Source of the DNA: Conus ventricosus
Taxonomy: Eukaryota > Mollusca > Gastropoda > Neogastropoda > Conidae
Direction: 5' to 3'
Assembly: GCA_018398815.1 (NCBI GenBank)
Contig: CM031618.1
Span: 53,632,070-53,696,069, forward strand
DNA length: 64,000 nucleotides
A model generated the notes under the pieces. The model searched no databases. It was not told the DNA's origin and saw only the letters and a program-made list of their open reading frames with translations. Made by a program: the position numbers and the translations under genes. Of this stretch, positions 1 through 53,419 are shown one piece after another. Every line of letters starts with the position of its first letter. Positions within the stretch are counted from its first letter, which is position 1.

Positions 1-136
1 TTAGTTTCTAACGCCTGATCTATTGCTGGCAGCAACCCGGGAAGTATTGTTCGAAGTATTTCCGATTTCTGTTCTTTGTGACGTCTACAGAAGAGACATA
101 TTTGTCGAAAAATTCACTTGACTATTTCCTATCGTG

Positions 137-183
<47 letters not shown>

Positions 184-611
184 TAATACTAAAAATGATA
201 ATAATGAATACTTGTATAGCGCCTATTCTCGGCTAGAGACCAAGCTCTAAGCGTTTTACAATCCACACTCGTCTACACAACGGGCTGCCTACCTGGGTAG
301 TGCCGACTGAAGAGCTGCCAGCTGGCGCTGTCAGTATCGTTCAATATCGTTCACTCAAGGTCAATACTTCCTTCATTCTTTCCATTTCTTACGCAGGGTG
401 CATGCTATGTGTAACGTGTCATCCATACCAACGGCCAAACTGACCTTCTCTCCCGAAGGTTGGTGATGGGATTTTACGTGTATGCAAGATGTTATGCGTA
501 CGTTCACACACGGAACCTCGAACCTTGTTGTCGTGTGTTCGTGTGGATTTGGCCTTGTTGTCAGCCACACTGTGTACGGTCTGTTTCATTCTCTGCAAAC
601 TTGCCTTTCAG
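1..611. other. intron or flank with AAT microsatellite and dispersed repeat
   Basis: No coding exon was recognised. An (AAT)n run lies at about 140-183. It is followed at about 205-330 by a stretch with 'tatagcgcctattct' and 'accaagctctaagcg' motifs, which resembles an abundant dispersed repeat of marine invertebrate genomes (recollection, not checked). The end of this block, with a pyrimidine tract and CAG at 609-611, is the acceptor of the first exon. Confidence 0.5.
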
Positions 612-42181
<41,570 letters not shown>

Positions 42182-43400
42182 CAGACTGGAAAGCAGGTGG
42201 ATACAAGATATTCTTTTCCCTTCCTTTTCTATACAAGAGTTTTTTTGTTGTTGTTATATCTTAAGTTTGATTTACTGGAAATCAATTTCATGTACAACAG
42301 TGTGAAAGATTGGAACCACGTGGATAAAAGATATCCCGTTTCCTTCTTCTTCTTACAAGACCTTCTTTCCGTTGCATTTTAAGGTTAATGAACTTGAAAT
42401 CTATTTACATGCACCTTTGGCATTTTTAGAGCATTCTCCAATATTTATGGAAAGTAAATTGAACCCCATCTTTGACAAGACAGGTCTCTAAGATGAATGA
42501 GGAATGGAAAGATATCTTTTTCCTTGTGAATAATTTACATTCTTTTTCCAAGTTTTGGGCTTGGTGCTATCACATACAAATGCCTTGGGATTTGTTTTGT
42601 TGAAGTTGTTGCTTTGATTAAACTGTTTACCAGCGTTGGTCACAAAATTGGTCAGTGAGATGATTTGCAAGGTGTAGTTTCTGTGAGTTTGCAATAGGAT
42701 TTGTGCTGGGCATCATTCAACATCCTAATATGATGAATGGATCGTTAAGACCAGTCATAATAAAATGGCATGACTGCATAACTTCATTCTGAATCTGAGA
42801 GCCAGCTTGAGGAGTCCTCCAAGGATGAAAGGTGATGTGGTGGTGTGTGGCATAACCTTCATTGCTTTTGTTTGTAACACAGTACCTCCCCTTTGAAGAA
42901 CCCAAGGGAAAGAAGTGGAGTTGTAAGGATTTATCCCCCCCTCCCTCCTTTTTTTTAATTGGATATTTTTCTTTTTATCGTACCGAGCCCATACAGACTG
43001 ACAAGTTCTAAAATTTCATGACTTTTTCATGCCATTTTGAGAAATTTCTATTGCCTCTTGAGAAATTTTCACACATGAAACGTGTTCCTACAGTTGTCGA
43101 AGTGGCCGGCCTCTAAACGTTCCCTTGATTTTCATACTCTGCTGCACGCGCACCCACACCAACTTTTTTTAAAATTTTTTAAATTGATTTAATTCCATGA
43201 TGTTTCCATGATTTGAGCCACATGTTGGTGTCCTTGAAAATTACTTTGTTATATTCAGTAACTTTCCATGGTTTGCATTTTTCTTAACACTGCTGCCTTT
43301 TAAAAATTATTTTATTTCACATTGCTTATGTGTTTGTCACTGCACCCTAACAACTGTTAGGTTCTGAGAATGACAATAAACCAAAATAAAACGATTCACA
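42182..43400 (+). other. probable 3' untranslated region of the Pif-like gene
   Basis: AT-rich. An imperfect tandem duplication of about 115 bp (42182-42298 and 42302-42417) follows the stop codon. Candidate polyadenylation signals AATAAA lie at about 42760 and 43375-43380, the latter followed by a second A-rich hexamer. No coding potential. Confidence 0.5.
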
Positions 43401-44308
43401 TAAAATAAAGCCAAGAAGGATCTTTCTTTTAGTTTCTGAATGCTTTTTTTTCCACCCCTTTTTCCACATCATTCTTGTTTTACACTTTTTATTTCATTTA
43501 TATAAATCAGCTTCACTTAACTTTTTCTCAGTTTGCTTAAGAATTTCTTCAGGAATTACCTGTTTCAAAGATATCATCAATAATAAAAATAAGTTTTATG
43601 GAGGTTCTTTTAAACATAAATGATCTAAAATTATTTGTAGGCATGTCACTTTTGGACATTTAAACATTTTTTTCGGTCTTCTGCCTCTCGAACAAAAACA
43701 TGGGCATTCTAAGAGCACTTTCAGAGTTGTGCCCCTTACTTCTGCCTTTCAGTAAAATGATATAAAACTCAGCACTGTAGTGTGTGTGTGTGCGAGTGTG
43801 AGCGAGTGTAAATGTATGTAAACGTGCATGTCTGCGCATGTTTCTGAGTGTGCACCCATGAAGTTGTGTGTGTGTGCTTCTGTTGACAGATTCATGAAGT
43901 CAGTTCTTGAGTGCCTGTGCAACCCAGGTCATTACTTTGCTGAATTCTATAATGACGAATACCATATATTTTGTGCTGTGCTCTCTTTACATGTGGATAA
44001 CATTTGTGTCTTTCAGTTAAATAGTCCATGCAAGCAATGACATATGCATTTCCTTCATAATTCCTGGGCTACAAGCAACATTACCTTATCTTAACTTACC
44101 TATGTCTCTTCCAGCAAACACAGGCACATATGAGAACATTCGTGTCAACACATTCCCGCAAATATTCACATATATGTAGACACACACACACACCTTGACC
44201 CTTACATCTGTGTACTAACAAACCCTCACACATGCACATTCTCTTCTTTCACATCTACACATTCACACATGCATGCATATATGTGCAAGTAACCCTCCAC
44301 ACACACAC

Positions 44309-44354
<46 letters not shown>

Positions 44355-44437
44355 AATAAAACAAGTCCTGTTTAAAAGACCTTTTTTTTTTTTATTAGTT
44401 TAACTTAAACGATAAAACGGCTTCAAATCAGTATCAA
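43401..44437. other. intergenic, CA microsatellites
   Basis: AT-rich sequence with GT-rich 43780-43800, degenerate CA-rich 44176-44300 and (CA)n at 44301-44352, then a T-run at 44384-44395. Nothing else recognised. Confidence 0.55.
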
Positions 44438-44728
44438 GAAAACCGATAAGTTTTCATAAAATGTGTACTATCTCAAACATGAAACTGAAAACAGATATGT
44501 TTTCATAAAATGTGCACTCACACATGAAACTGAAAACAGGTAAGTTTTCATAAGATGTGCACTATCTCATACATGAAACTGAAAACTGATAAGTTTTCAT
44601 AAAATGTGCACTATCTCACACATGAAACTGAAAACAAGTAAGTTTTCATAAGATGTGCACTATCTCGTACATGAAACTGAAAACAGGTAAGTTTTCATAA
44701 GATGTGCACTATCTCACACATGAAACTG
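44438..44728. repeat. 49-bp tandem array, about six units
   Basis: Core 'aagttttcataagatgtgca' followed by 'ctatctcacacatgaaactg'. Several units contain 'acaggtaagt', a consensus splice-donor string. Units differ by a few bases. Confidence 0.9.
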
Positions 44729-44868
44729 TAACCTGTCTACACCTTACTTTGCGATGGCCACCATGTTCCATAACCATTCACTGTAGACACACACTAAAAG
44801 ATGTTCATCATTATGTAGCCATACAAATATGTTCACACACAAAAGTTGTTTATGTACATGCACATGCG

Positions 44869-44927
<59 letters not shown>

Positions 44928-45668
44928 ACACTTGCTGACAAACCAAATATATTTCAAAATTAACACATTTGGCCACATCATCTACATACATAGCTAGATA
45001 TAGTGCACTATGCATCATACAATTGCATGAAGAACAGGCAGTCTAATCACTGTGCATCCTAGCCCTGACAAGACAAAAAGTAAAGCAAATCCAAAAGCAG
45101 GAGAAAAAGAATAAAACTGTGGGACAGGATTCAAATCCTAGATTGCCCAATTTCCATGTCTGGAAACACTAAAGACAGATTTTGTTGTGAAAATAGGAAC
45201 TGGAAATTTAGCCACTGATGATGACAAAAAGATCTTCACTTGAATCACTTTTTCAGCTATCTGATGTCGAATCCCTTTTTCAGCTATCTGATTCTTTTAA
45301 AAACACTGTGCTCTTTCGACAAGTCACTACAAAGTGTATACTTAACCACACAGTTTAAGATCTGCACTTATGCATGTGTACATGCACACTCACAAAGATG
45401 ATGGAAATTTTCTGTCACAGGGGAAGTGTGGACAAGGCTGGAACGACATTGGAGCAAATGAGGAGGAATGGGGGGAGGTGCCAGATAGGATTATAGGGGA
45501 TGGAAGAAGGACTTGGATTCTAAGGTGGGGGGGGGGGGGGGGGGGGCAGGGCAAGAGACTGGAAAGCGAAGCATCCCAAATGCAGAGCTGATGACATGGG
45601 GTTGGGACGGGAGAAGGGATAGGGATTTAAATTTACAAATAGGAAATTTTGATTCTAAAATTACATTT
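44729..45668. other. intergenic
   Basis: (CA)n at 44872-44932. A G-run at 45526-45546. At 45411-45440 there is a short near-match to the last Pif-like exon. No gene called. Confidence 0.5.
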
Positions 45669-46353
45669 AATCTAACATACTTACCGTGGCTCACTAACGT
45701 AATAAGCGACAGCGGTTTGCTTTCCCTGCCTCATACACAATAAAGTCCATTCGGACAAGAACCCGGAAGGGGCCTCATGCCTTGCGCATGCTCAGATCAT
45801 TCTTGTTTTCTCAACAGCCATATTCCCTGCTAGCCTCGTGCACTCTGAGCAGCTATGTATTTTTTACTTTTTCGTACAGTTGACTGATTGTTGCCGCTGA
45901 TTTTGTTGTTCTTGCATATCCTTTCACTTAAGGGAGAAATGTACGCGAAACGCATGGGTGGCAAAGCCAGGGTTCGGAAGATTTCGTCCGTCAATTTCTC
46001 CAACTCACGGGCCGGCGCTTTTCATGGCGTACCGAAGCCCTCTCTCTCTTCAACGCCCTCTTTCCCTCCTTGCTCTCTTTCCTTCCGGGGGTCTCCTCAA
46101 CTCACCTGCGGTTCTGTTGAGGTGATGGCAAGCCCTTGCTCACGCATCAACAGCAAGCCATGCTCACCCCCCTCACATTCTCATGGTGATCTACTCAGCT
46201 GCGGTTCTGTCGATCTGGTCCCTGCATCCCGTGTGCAGCTCAGCCAAGGTTCTGCTGCACACATCTCCGTCACCATGGCTGAATCATGGAACCAGGGATA
46301 GCAAACCACTGTCACTTATTTCATTAGTGAGCCACGGTATAGTAAGTGTAATT
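45669..46353. mobile_element. 685-bp element with about 65-bp terminal inverted repeats
   Basis: The arm at 45669-45734 and the reverse complement of 46285-46353 match over about 65 bases, including 'ccgtggctcactaa' and 'tttgct.tccctg'. It is flanked by AT-rich sequence; no clear target duplication was read. The interior has a GC-rich section with 'tgcgcatgctcag' (NRF-1-like) near 45782-45796 and an open + frame at 45888-46301 (137 codons, no known domain). Best called a non-autonomous DNA transposon or large MITE. Confidence 0.7.
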
Positions 46354-47071
46354 AAAAGACTGATGCGGGATCACTCACAACCTAGCCCGGTCCAACTCTT
46401 GAAACAGTTATCAGCAGCCATTGTCTCTGGTTCAACACAGCCCACTGCTCTGTCCACCATCTTCCCCACAGACCACTGAACACCTGCTGCTGTGGTCCCG
46501 ACCATATTTCTTCCCTGTTCTGATTGGTGTAGGATTCTTGGAGATCGCTGACAAAATCAGTGTACAGGGGGCGTTCATTATCAAGTCATGCATTCTTCGT
46601 GACACGCTTGGACTTTAGCAGGGAAGACAATGCAGACGCACTGACAGTTTTGTGAAGTTAACAATCAGTGATGAAAAACAAAGGAACGGCTCCCTGTCAT
46701 CAATGAATTCTCTTATTTGTGTATACCAAATTGCTTCGGGTGCCTTGGATCCCACCATTTTCTAAAGCCAAATAACGGTGTAATGTGTACATTAAATATT
46801 GATCAAAATTCATAACGAGCAATGTGCATAAAATTACAAAGCATGAAATCAAGCAAACAACTGAGATTTTTAATCAATAAGTTCACAGTGTTCACACCCA
46901 CAAAGACTGGCAGCTCTCCCATAATTACTATACATAATTTCGATGGAAAGATGAACACACACACACACACATACGCACACACACTGGAAATCCACACTGC
47001 AGTATCATGAGTCTTCCATGTGAACGTCCTAAAAGCTAGCTGGCCTGACTCCAAGCCTGGTCGGTCTGTGG
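46354..47071 (-). other. likely 3' untranslated region or downstream flank of the ACBD6-like gene
   Basis: Lies just beyond the - strand stop codon. (CA)n at 46952-46984. On the - strand a weak ATTAAA-type signal is near 46868. No coding potential. Confidence 0.4.
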
Positions 47072-47220
47072 CTATCCCAGGCTGGAGTTTCCCTGCAGCA
47101 AGGTCTTCATATCATCGGAGGCCACATCTGTGGGCGTGCTGCCCTCGTTGTCGGCCAGGGTGATGCCAGCACCGCGTTGCACCAACAGCTGCACCACGCT
47201 ACCGTGTTCACACGACACAG
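47072..47220 (-). CDS. ACBD6: ACBD6-like gene, last exon (ankyrin repeat and C terminus)
   Basis: Acceptor 'ttgttccag'. It reads AVSCEHGSVVQLLVQRGAGI then TLADNEGSTPTDVASDDMKT, ending LLQGNSSLG and TAG. This is the second ankyrin repeat's helices and the next repeat's first half, the usual C-terminal end of ACBD6. The entry codon is completed by the G left by the 31-nt exon. Confidence 0.87.
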
Positions 47221-50200
47221 CTGGAACAACAGTTGCGTTACTTCTATTGTACTGTGTTGTATTGCATTGTGTTGTCTTGCTTACTGTAACAACAGATCTT
47301 TTTGGTGAAAAATTCCAGGTACTGTCCTTAGGACAGAATATGTACACCACAGTTTTACAACATCCTATTTCTTCCCCTTTTTTTTCTATATTTTCGTTTA
47401 TCTACCAGAGTGGACTGTTTGCACACAATTTTGCCAGAAACACCTCCTTTATTGCCATGGGTTCTTTTACAAGCTGCAGGCTGAACAGTTTATCGTCTCA
47501 CCCAAAAAGTCTAACACAGAGCCGCCAAGGCCTCAAAAGCACACATGTGCATGATTTTGACATTTTACCTGTAGCATTCTTTTTTTTTTTTTTTTGCTGT
47601 CCCAACCTCTGCACCACCTCAGAGGCAGTGCACCCATGCCGCTCATTCCGGACACCCTGTCCACAGCCACAGCCCGGTCGGCCCTGCCGCAGCCCCGGCA
47701 CCAGCAGTCCACAGGGAGCAGTCAATGTCAAGTCGTCAAGAGGCAACCCACCGGAGAAGACACTGCACTGCTGCCGAGTCACTTCGGTGGTGTTCAGTGG
47801 CGCCTGTTCTGATCTAACATACGCAGGACACCACCTACTAAGCCCCTACTGACGACAATAATTGCTTAGTCGTGGAGCCGGCGTGAGTGAGCTCTCCCTC
47901 CGGAGGGCGCCACCACGTCCGTCCAACGACAGCTCCCATGGACTCGCCGATACCGGTGACCCCGACGGAAGCAAACCAAGGCCACAGACGTGAAGAGGAC
48001 ATCGAAACTGAGGTCACCATGAGAGCAGGGCATGAAGGGCCACAGAATTTGAGACATTTTTTTTTTTTTTAATAATGATCGATGAGAATGAGGATGATTA
48101 AGATGATGCTACGGATTTCCATTTCGGTCTGAGACTGCATGACAGGGCTGTACTCTACGCTTCCTTTCATAATATATCCCGGCGTCAACCAGGCCCGAGA
48201 GATACAGGCACCTGCAGTGTTGGTCAGGAAATTTGAGCAACACTCTCAGAAACGCATCCATTAAGTGGATGAAACTCGACTGTGTGGTCCCAGTCTTCCC
48301 AACTGAGTCCGCAGCAAACTCAACTCTGGGTAGGAGCCGGTCGGGGCAGAAAAACCCACATGACTCTGATGGGATTCGAACCCACGACCTCCCAGCCGGG
48401 AGTCCGCGATGCTAACCACTTCGCCACGGCGGCTGGTAGCATTCTTAACCCCTTTACTGCTATCATATTTTGCTAAGTCCCAAGCTGGATGAAACAGAAA
48501 GTGTTGAATCATGACGAACAGCGTTTGTCAACTGAGCATTGCAGATGACACTTGTTATGACGAACGCTGTTCGTCAACAGCGCAGTGAAGAGGTTAATTC
48601 AGGTATAACTCATGAATGCAATATTATAAGACAGCCTCAACATCGTGTTCTGTCACACTCCCCTTTGCACATGACGTGATGGTGGACTAACAAGACAGAA
48701 ATCTTGCTAGACATTGTGTGGTTTTGACTTGATCTAAAAAAACAAAAAATCAAAATGGCTAACAATGAAGCCAGTCAATAAGACCTCAAAATCCTAATGG
48801 TCTTTAATCACTTTTCTTCTGCTTTTTCTTACCCTCATAATCGAACTGGACCATTTTCTGATAACACAAGTCTACAGACTAATGATCTACGTTATCTCAG
48901 TTTCATTTAAGCCACTGCTAAAAAAAGGTTTTTTTTGTTGCGTTTGTTTCTTTTTTCCCAATCTTTGTGTAGTAGCATTTTGCCACACAGTGTGGCAGCA
49001 AGGCATTGTCAAGGAAATGGTACATGTTACACCAAAAGTGCAGCACCTGGCAGCTCTACTAGCACTCAGACCACCACTTTAACTCGTATAAACACATGTC
49101 TCTAAAAGCTCATAAAAACAGCTAATCAGTCCTTGAGCTACATTAACTGTTAGTTGAAAAAGGAAACAATTGTCAAAACATGAGGTTAACATGCAATGAT
49201 ATGTGCAGAGCATGACAAAATGACCACTCAAACAAAATAATCAATATACAAAGAGAATAAGGTGTAGATTGTTGAGCCAAGAACAAAAACAAACCGCTTT
49301 GAAAGATTTCTGCTTTTACCAGTCTAAAAATCAAACATTTATCAAGAAATTAGGAAAGAACTGCACATAGCTCAGCATTACACACTGCACAGGCAGATTA
49401 CTCACCGTAATGTAAAGCAGTCTGACCCTCACAATCCTGGTGAACAAAACAAACATCACTCAGTGGTATTAGCCATGACTGAATTCCACGCACTGGACCC
49501 AGCAGTTGCATCCCACATAGCCACAAACATCAGGAATAAGCACAGACAGTTCATGTCAAGTAGCCACCTCGGCTTCCTTTACAAAAAAGTCAACAGCAAA
49601 CAATGAACTCTCTATCATCAATTCTCTGATATTCCATATTTTCTTCTTTATTTGTCTCAAATATATATTTCTACCTTAATTGTCTTTGTGGACGTTTGTA
49701 TAATAATATTTGAAAAAAAAAACAACCCAGCTCAGCTGCGGTGACCAACTTCCATGCAGACATACTACGCACACAATGTCCAACATGCAGTCCTTTAAAA
49801 ACCACCTTCTAAAAACACACTGGGTACTTTGTTAAAAATCTTTCCTCCGTAAAATTGTAGATCAGATGAAAAACGTTAATCTCTGTCAGAAATTCAAAGT
49901 AGCACATCAGGTGGGACATCTCTGAACAAGGTTTTCATGGAGCAGGAGTCAAAGCATCGACCTCTTACCTGCACATTGACGTCGGCCCCAGCGTCCAGAA
50001 GCATGGCCACCATGTCCGTCAGACCACGATCACTGGCCCAGTGAAGAAGCCCGATACCTGGGTGGACAAGAAATACTTTGTAATTGTTGAGTTGTTTTTT
50101 TTTTGTGGGTCCTCCAACTTACAATCTTTTTCTCACTTTCTTCTTCTCTCTTTTTTCTTTCTCTCTCTCTCTCTCTCTTTTTTTTTTTTTTGCTGTCCCA

Positions 50201-51354
50201 ATCTCTGCGCCACCTCAGAGGCAGTGCACCCACGCCGCTCATTCCGACACCCCGTCTGCAGCCACAGCCCGGTCGGCCCCGCCACAGCCCCGGCACCGGC
50301 AATCCACAGGGAGCAGTCAATGGCAAGTCGTCAAGAGGCAACCCACCGGAGGAGACACTGCACTGCTGCCGAGTCACTTCGGTGGTGTTCAGTGGCGCCT
50401 GTTCAGATCTAACATACGCAGGACGCCACCTACTAAGCCCCCTACTGACGACAATAATTGCTTAGTCGCGGAGCCGGCGTGAGTGAGCTCTCCCTCCGGA
50501 GGGCGCCACCACGTCCGTCCAACGACAGCCCCCATGGACTCGCCGATACCGGTGACCCCGACGGAAGCAAACCAAGGCCACAGACGCGGAGAGGACATCG
50601 AAACTGAGGTCACCATGAGAGCAGGGCATGAAGGGCCACAGAATTTGAGACATCTTTTTTTAATGCTGATCAATGAGAATGTGGATGATTAAGATGATGC
50701 TACGGATTTCCATTTCGGTCTGAGACTACATGACAGGGCTGTACTCTACGCTTCCTTTCATAATATATCCCCACGTCAACCAGGCCCGAGAGATACAGGC
50801 ACCTGCAGTGTTGGTCAGGAAATTTGAGCAACACTCTCAGAAACGCATCCATTAAGTGGATGAAACTCGACTGTGTGGTCCCAGTCTTCCCAACTGAGTC
50901 CGCAGCAAACTCAACTCTGGGTAGGAGCCGGTCGGGGCAGAAAAACCCACATGACTCTGATGGGATTCGAACCCACGACCTCCCAGTCGGGAGTCCGCGA
51001 CGGCGACGCTAACCACTTCGCCACGGCGGCTGGTCTCTCTCTCTTTTTTCTTTCTCTCTCTCTCTACTTTTTTTTTTTTTTTTTTTTTTTAACAAGGGGA
51101 GCCTCCATCCTCCTATTTTTTTTCGCCATTTTTCTTCCAAAACTGACTCACACTCACCGTGCATTATCTGTGGTGTTTTTTTTGACCGATGGACATTCAC
51201 TTGCTGGTTTTAGTGTCTTAACCTTTGATACAAAGCGTCTGGGTTTCTTTGTGTAGTAATGTATGATGCACCGACACTTTGATTCATGATTGGATGTAAT
51301 GCACACACACGCCTTTCCCTCTCTCTCCCTCTCACCTCAACCCCTACGACTACT

Positions 51355-51398
<44 letters not shown>

Positions 51399-52044
51399 AC
51401 GTGATTGGTGAGTTTGTGTCAACATCTTTGGTGTCACCAGGTTCATGAGGGCTTGCTGTGTGGATGTGGTACAGTTCTCCCTGCGAACATGTTCACTTCT
51501 TTTGTCTCAGTGACTTGGCATTCATTGTCATTGCTACAGGATTCGGTGCAAGCGGTCCTGCACATCGCCGCCGGAAATACAACTGCCATAAGTCTGAAAA
51601 TCAAATTTTACAGGAGATGAAAAAAACTGATTATTATCCCCACAAGATATACTGTGAACTGAGTTACGGTACAAGTATTTTGATTACAGCATCTTTATTT
51701 TTAGGATAATGGGATTATGACCTGGCTAAATTATGCCTTGGCCTGCTCTTGTAGTCTACAAAAAATCTCAAAAATGCAAAAAATTGAGGTTAGGGCAGTT
51801 GTATTTCCGGGCGGCGGTATGTTGTATCAGAACAGGCATTGCTGAACACCATCAAAGTATTTAACCAGAAGTGCAGAGTTTCCTCTAACGGATTGTCTCA
51901 GGATGACTGACATTAATAGCTCCAATTGGACTGCTGGTTTTAAGGCTGCAACAGGCCAACCCTGGGTGAGGCTGTGTGTGTATGGGAGCAAGAAAAGAAC
52001 CACGTGACAGTAATGCCACTGACAGGGCACATAGATGAGGCCGT

Positions 52045-52086
<42 letters not shown>

Positions 52087-53377
52087 TCACTACATGTAAA
52101 GACTAACACACGAGCTAAAACACAAACACACTATAACACTCAAAATATCACACACATAAACAACCACACAATGTCTATATGCATACACATACAAACTCAC
52201 ACTAAATACCACCTCCCTATCTATCTGAAAACACACACACACACACACTCACACACACACACACACACACTATATGTTCACTACTCAAAACGGGCCTTAT
52301 CAAATTTTCAAATGCTTTTTTTAAAGAACATTATGATTTAGTGAGAGACTGCAAAGTCATTTTAGATAACTTTGACTAGAATGCTTTATGATGGCATTTT
52401 TTTTAACAGCTTAAAACTTGAATTTTCTGGAAAATGTTGATTTTTTTTTTTAACAGATCAACTATTTAGAAAATTGACATTATTTCAAAAATATTTCTGA
52501 TAACTGAAATGTATGTGGATCTACATGAAAAACTGGGCTTATGAAAAAAAAGAACCCATTTTCTGAGTTTTGAGTTGCTTGTTAACTCATTCTATAGGCT
52601 ATGAAAGTACACACACACACACTTTCAGAGAAAGCATACCCCCAACCAATTTCTTCTCCACCACCCCACCCCCCACCCCACCCCTTAAAAACACCACCAT
52701 GTCCAGTACCTCCTTGTCCAGCTGGTCAATGGGGTGGCCAGCTGACAGCATCTCCCTCACTCTGTCCACGGCGCCCTCCTGGCACCAATCGTAAACAGTC
52801 TTGTCGCTGTCGCTCAGGTGTTCGTCTGAGTTCACCATGGTGCTGACAGCCACGCCCATCCCGCTGCGTGTCTTCTCTCTGAGTGACAGGTCGTCTCCTC
52901 CCCCGCCCGCCTCCGCCTGGATGGACGTGTCATTTACAGTACTCCAGCTGGCCAATAAGATCCCTCCAATAAAAACGCTATTCCTCTCTCAACAACTGAT
53001 CTGAAGAAACATTTTTGTCCCTGTGTATTCACTTTCAACTTTTAACTTTTAACAAATGTGTCAGCCGAGACTTGCCAATGAGGTTTTCCTCATCTGCAGC
53101 CTGTTAGCATAAACAGGCAAATGAGGAGAATGTAACCTGCTGCTGCGTCCACTGGTGTTTGCAGACAGGAATTGAGAAAGTTCTTACTCTTTCCTCAACA
53201 TGATCTAAGGGAAATAACCTCTATAGTTAGCCTTGGAAATGTCCTCGTGAGTCGTAGTACTTCCGATTAGAATGTCACTGTCACAAAGGCACTGACCATG
53301 TTAAACATACACAGACACACACACACAGAGGCACATACATGTACACACACACATAAACACACACACAGACACACACA

Positions 53378-53419
<42 letters not shown>

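Noticed and set aside
45888..46301. 137-codon frame as a host gene
   Set aside because: Lies wholly between inverted repeats, has no recognised domain, and has a serine/proline-rich composition; noted within the element only.
48365..48435. tRNA gene on the - strand (also 50960-51032)
   Set aside because: Box A and box B are present, but the sequence runs into SINE bodies with A-tracts and target duplications, so these are SINE heads.
51540..51600. + strand AVLHIAAGNT string resembling an ankyrin repeat
   Set aside because: Too short, on the opposite strand to ACBD6, and not continued by ankyrin helices.
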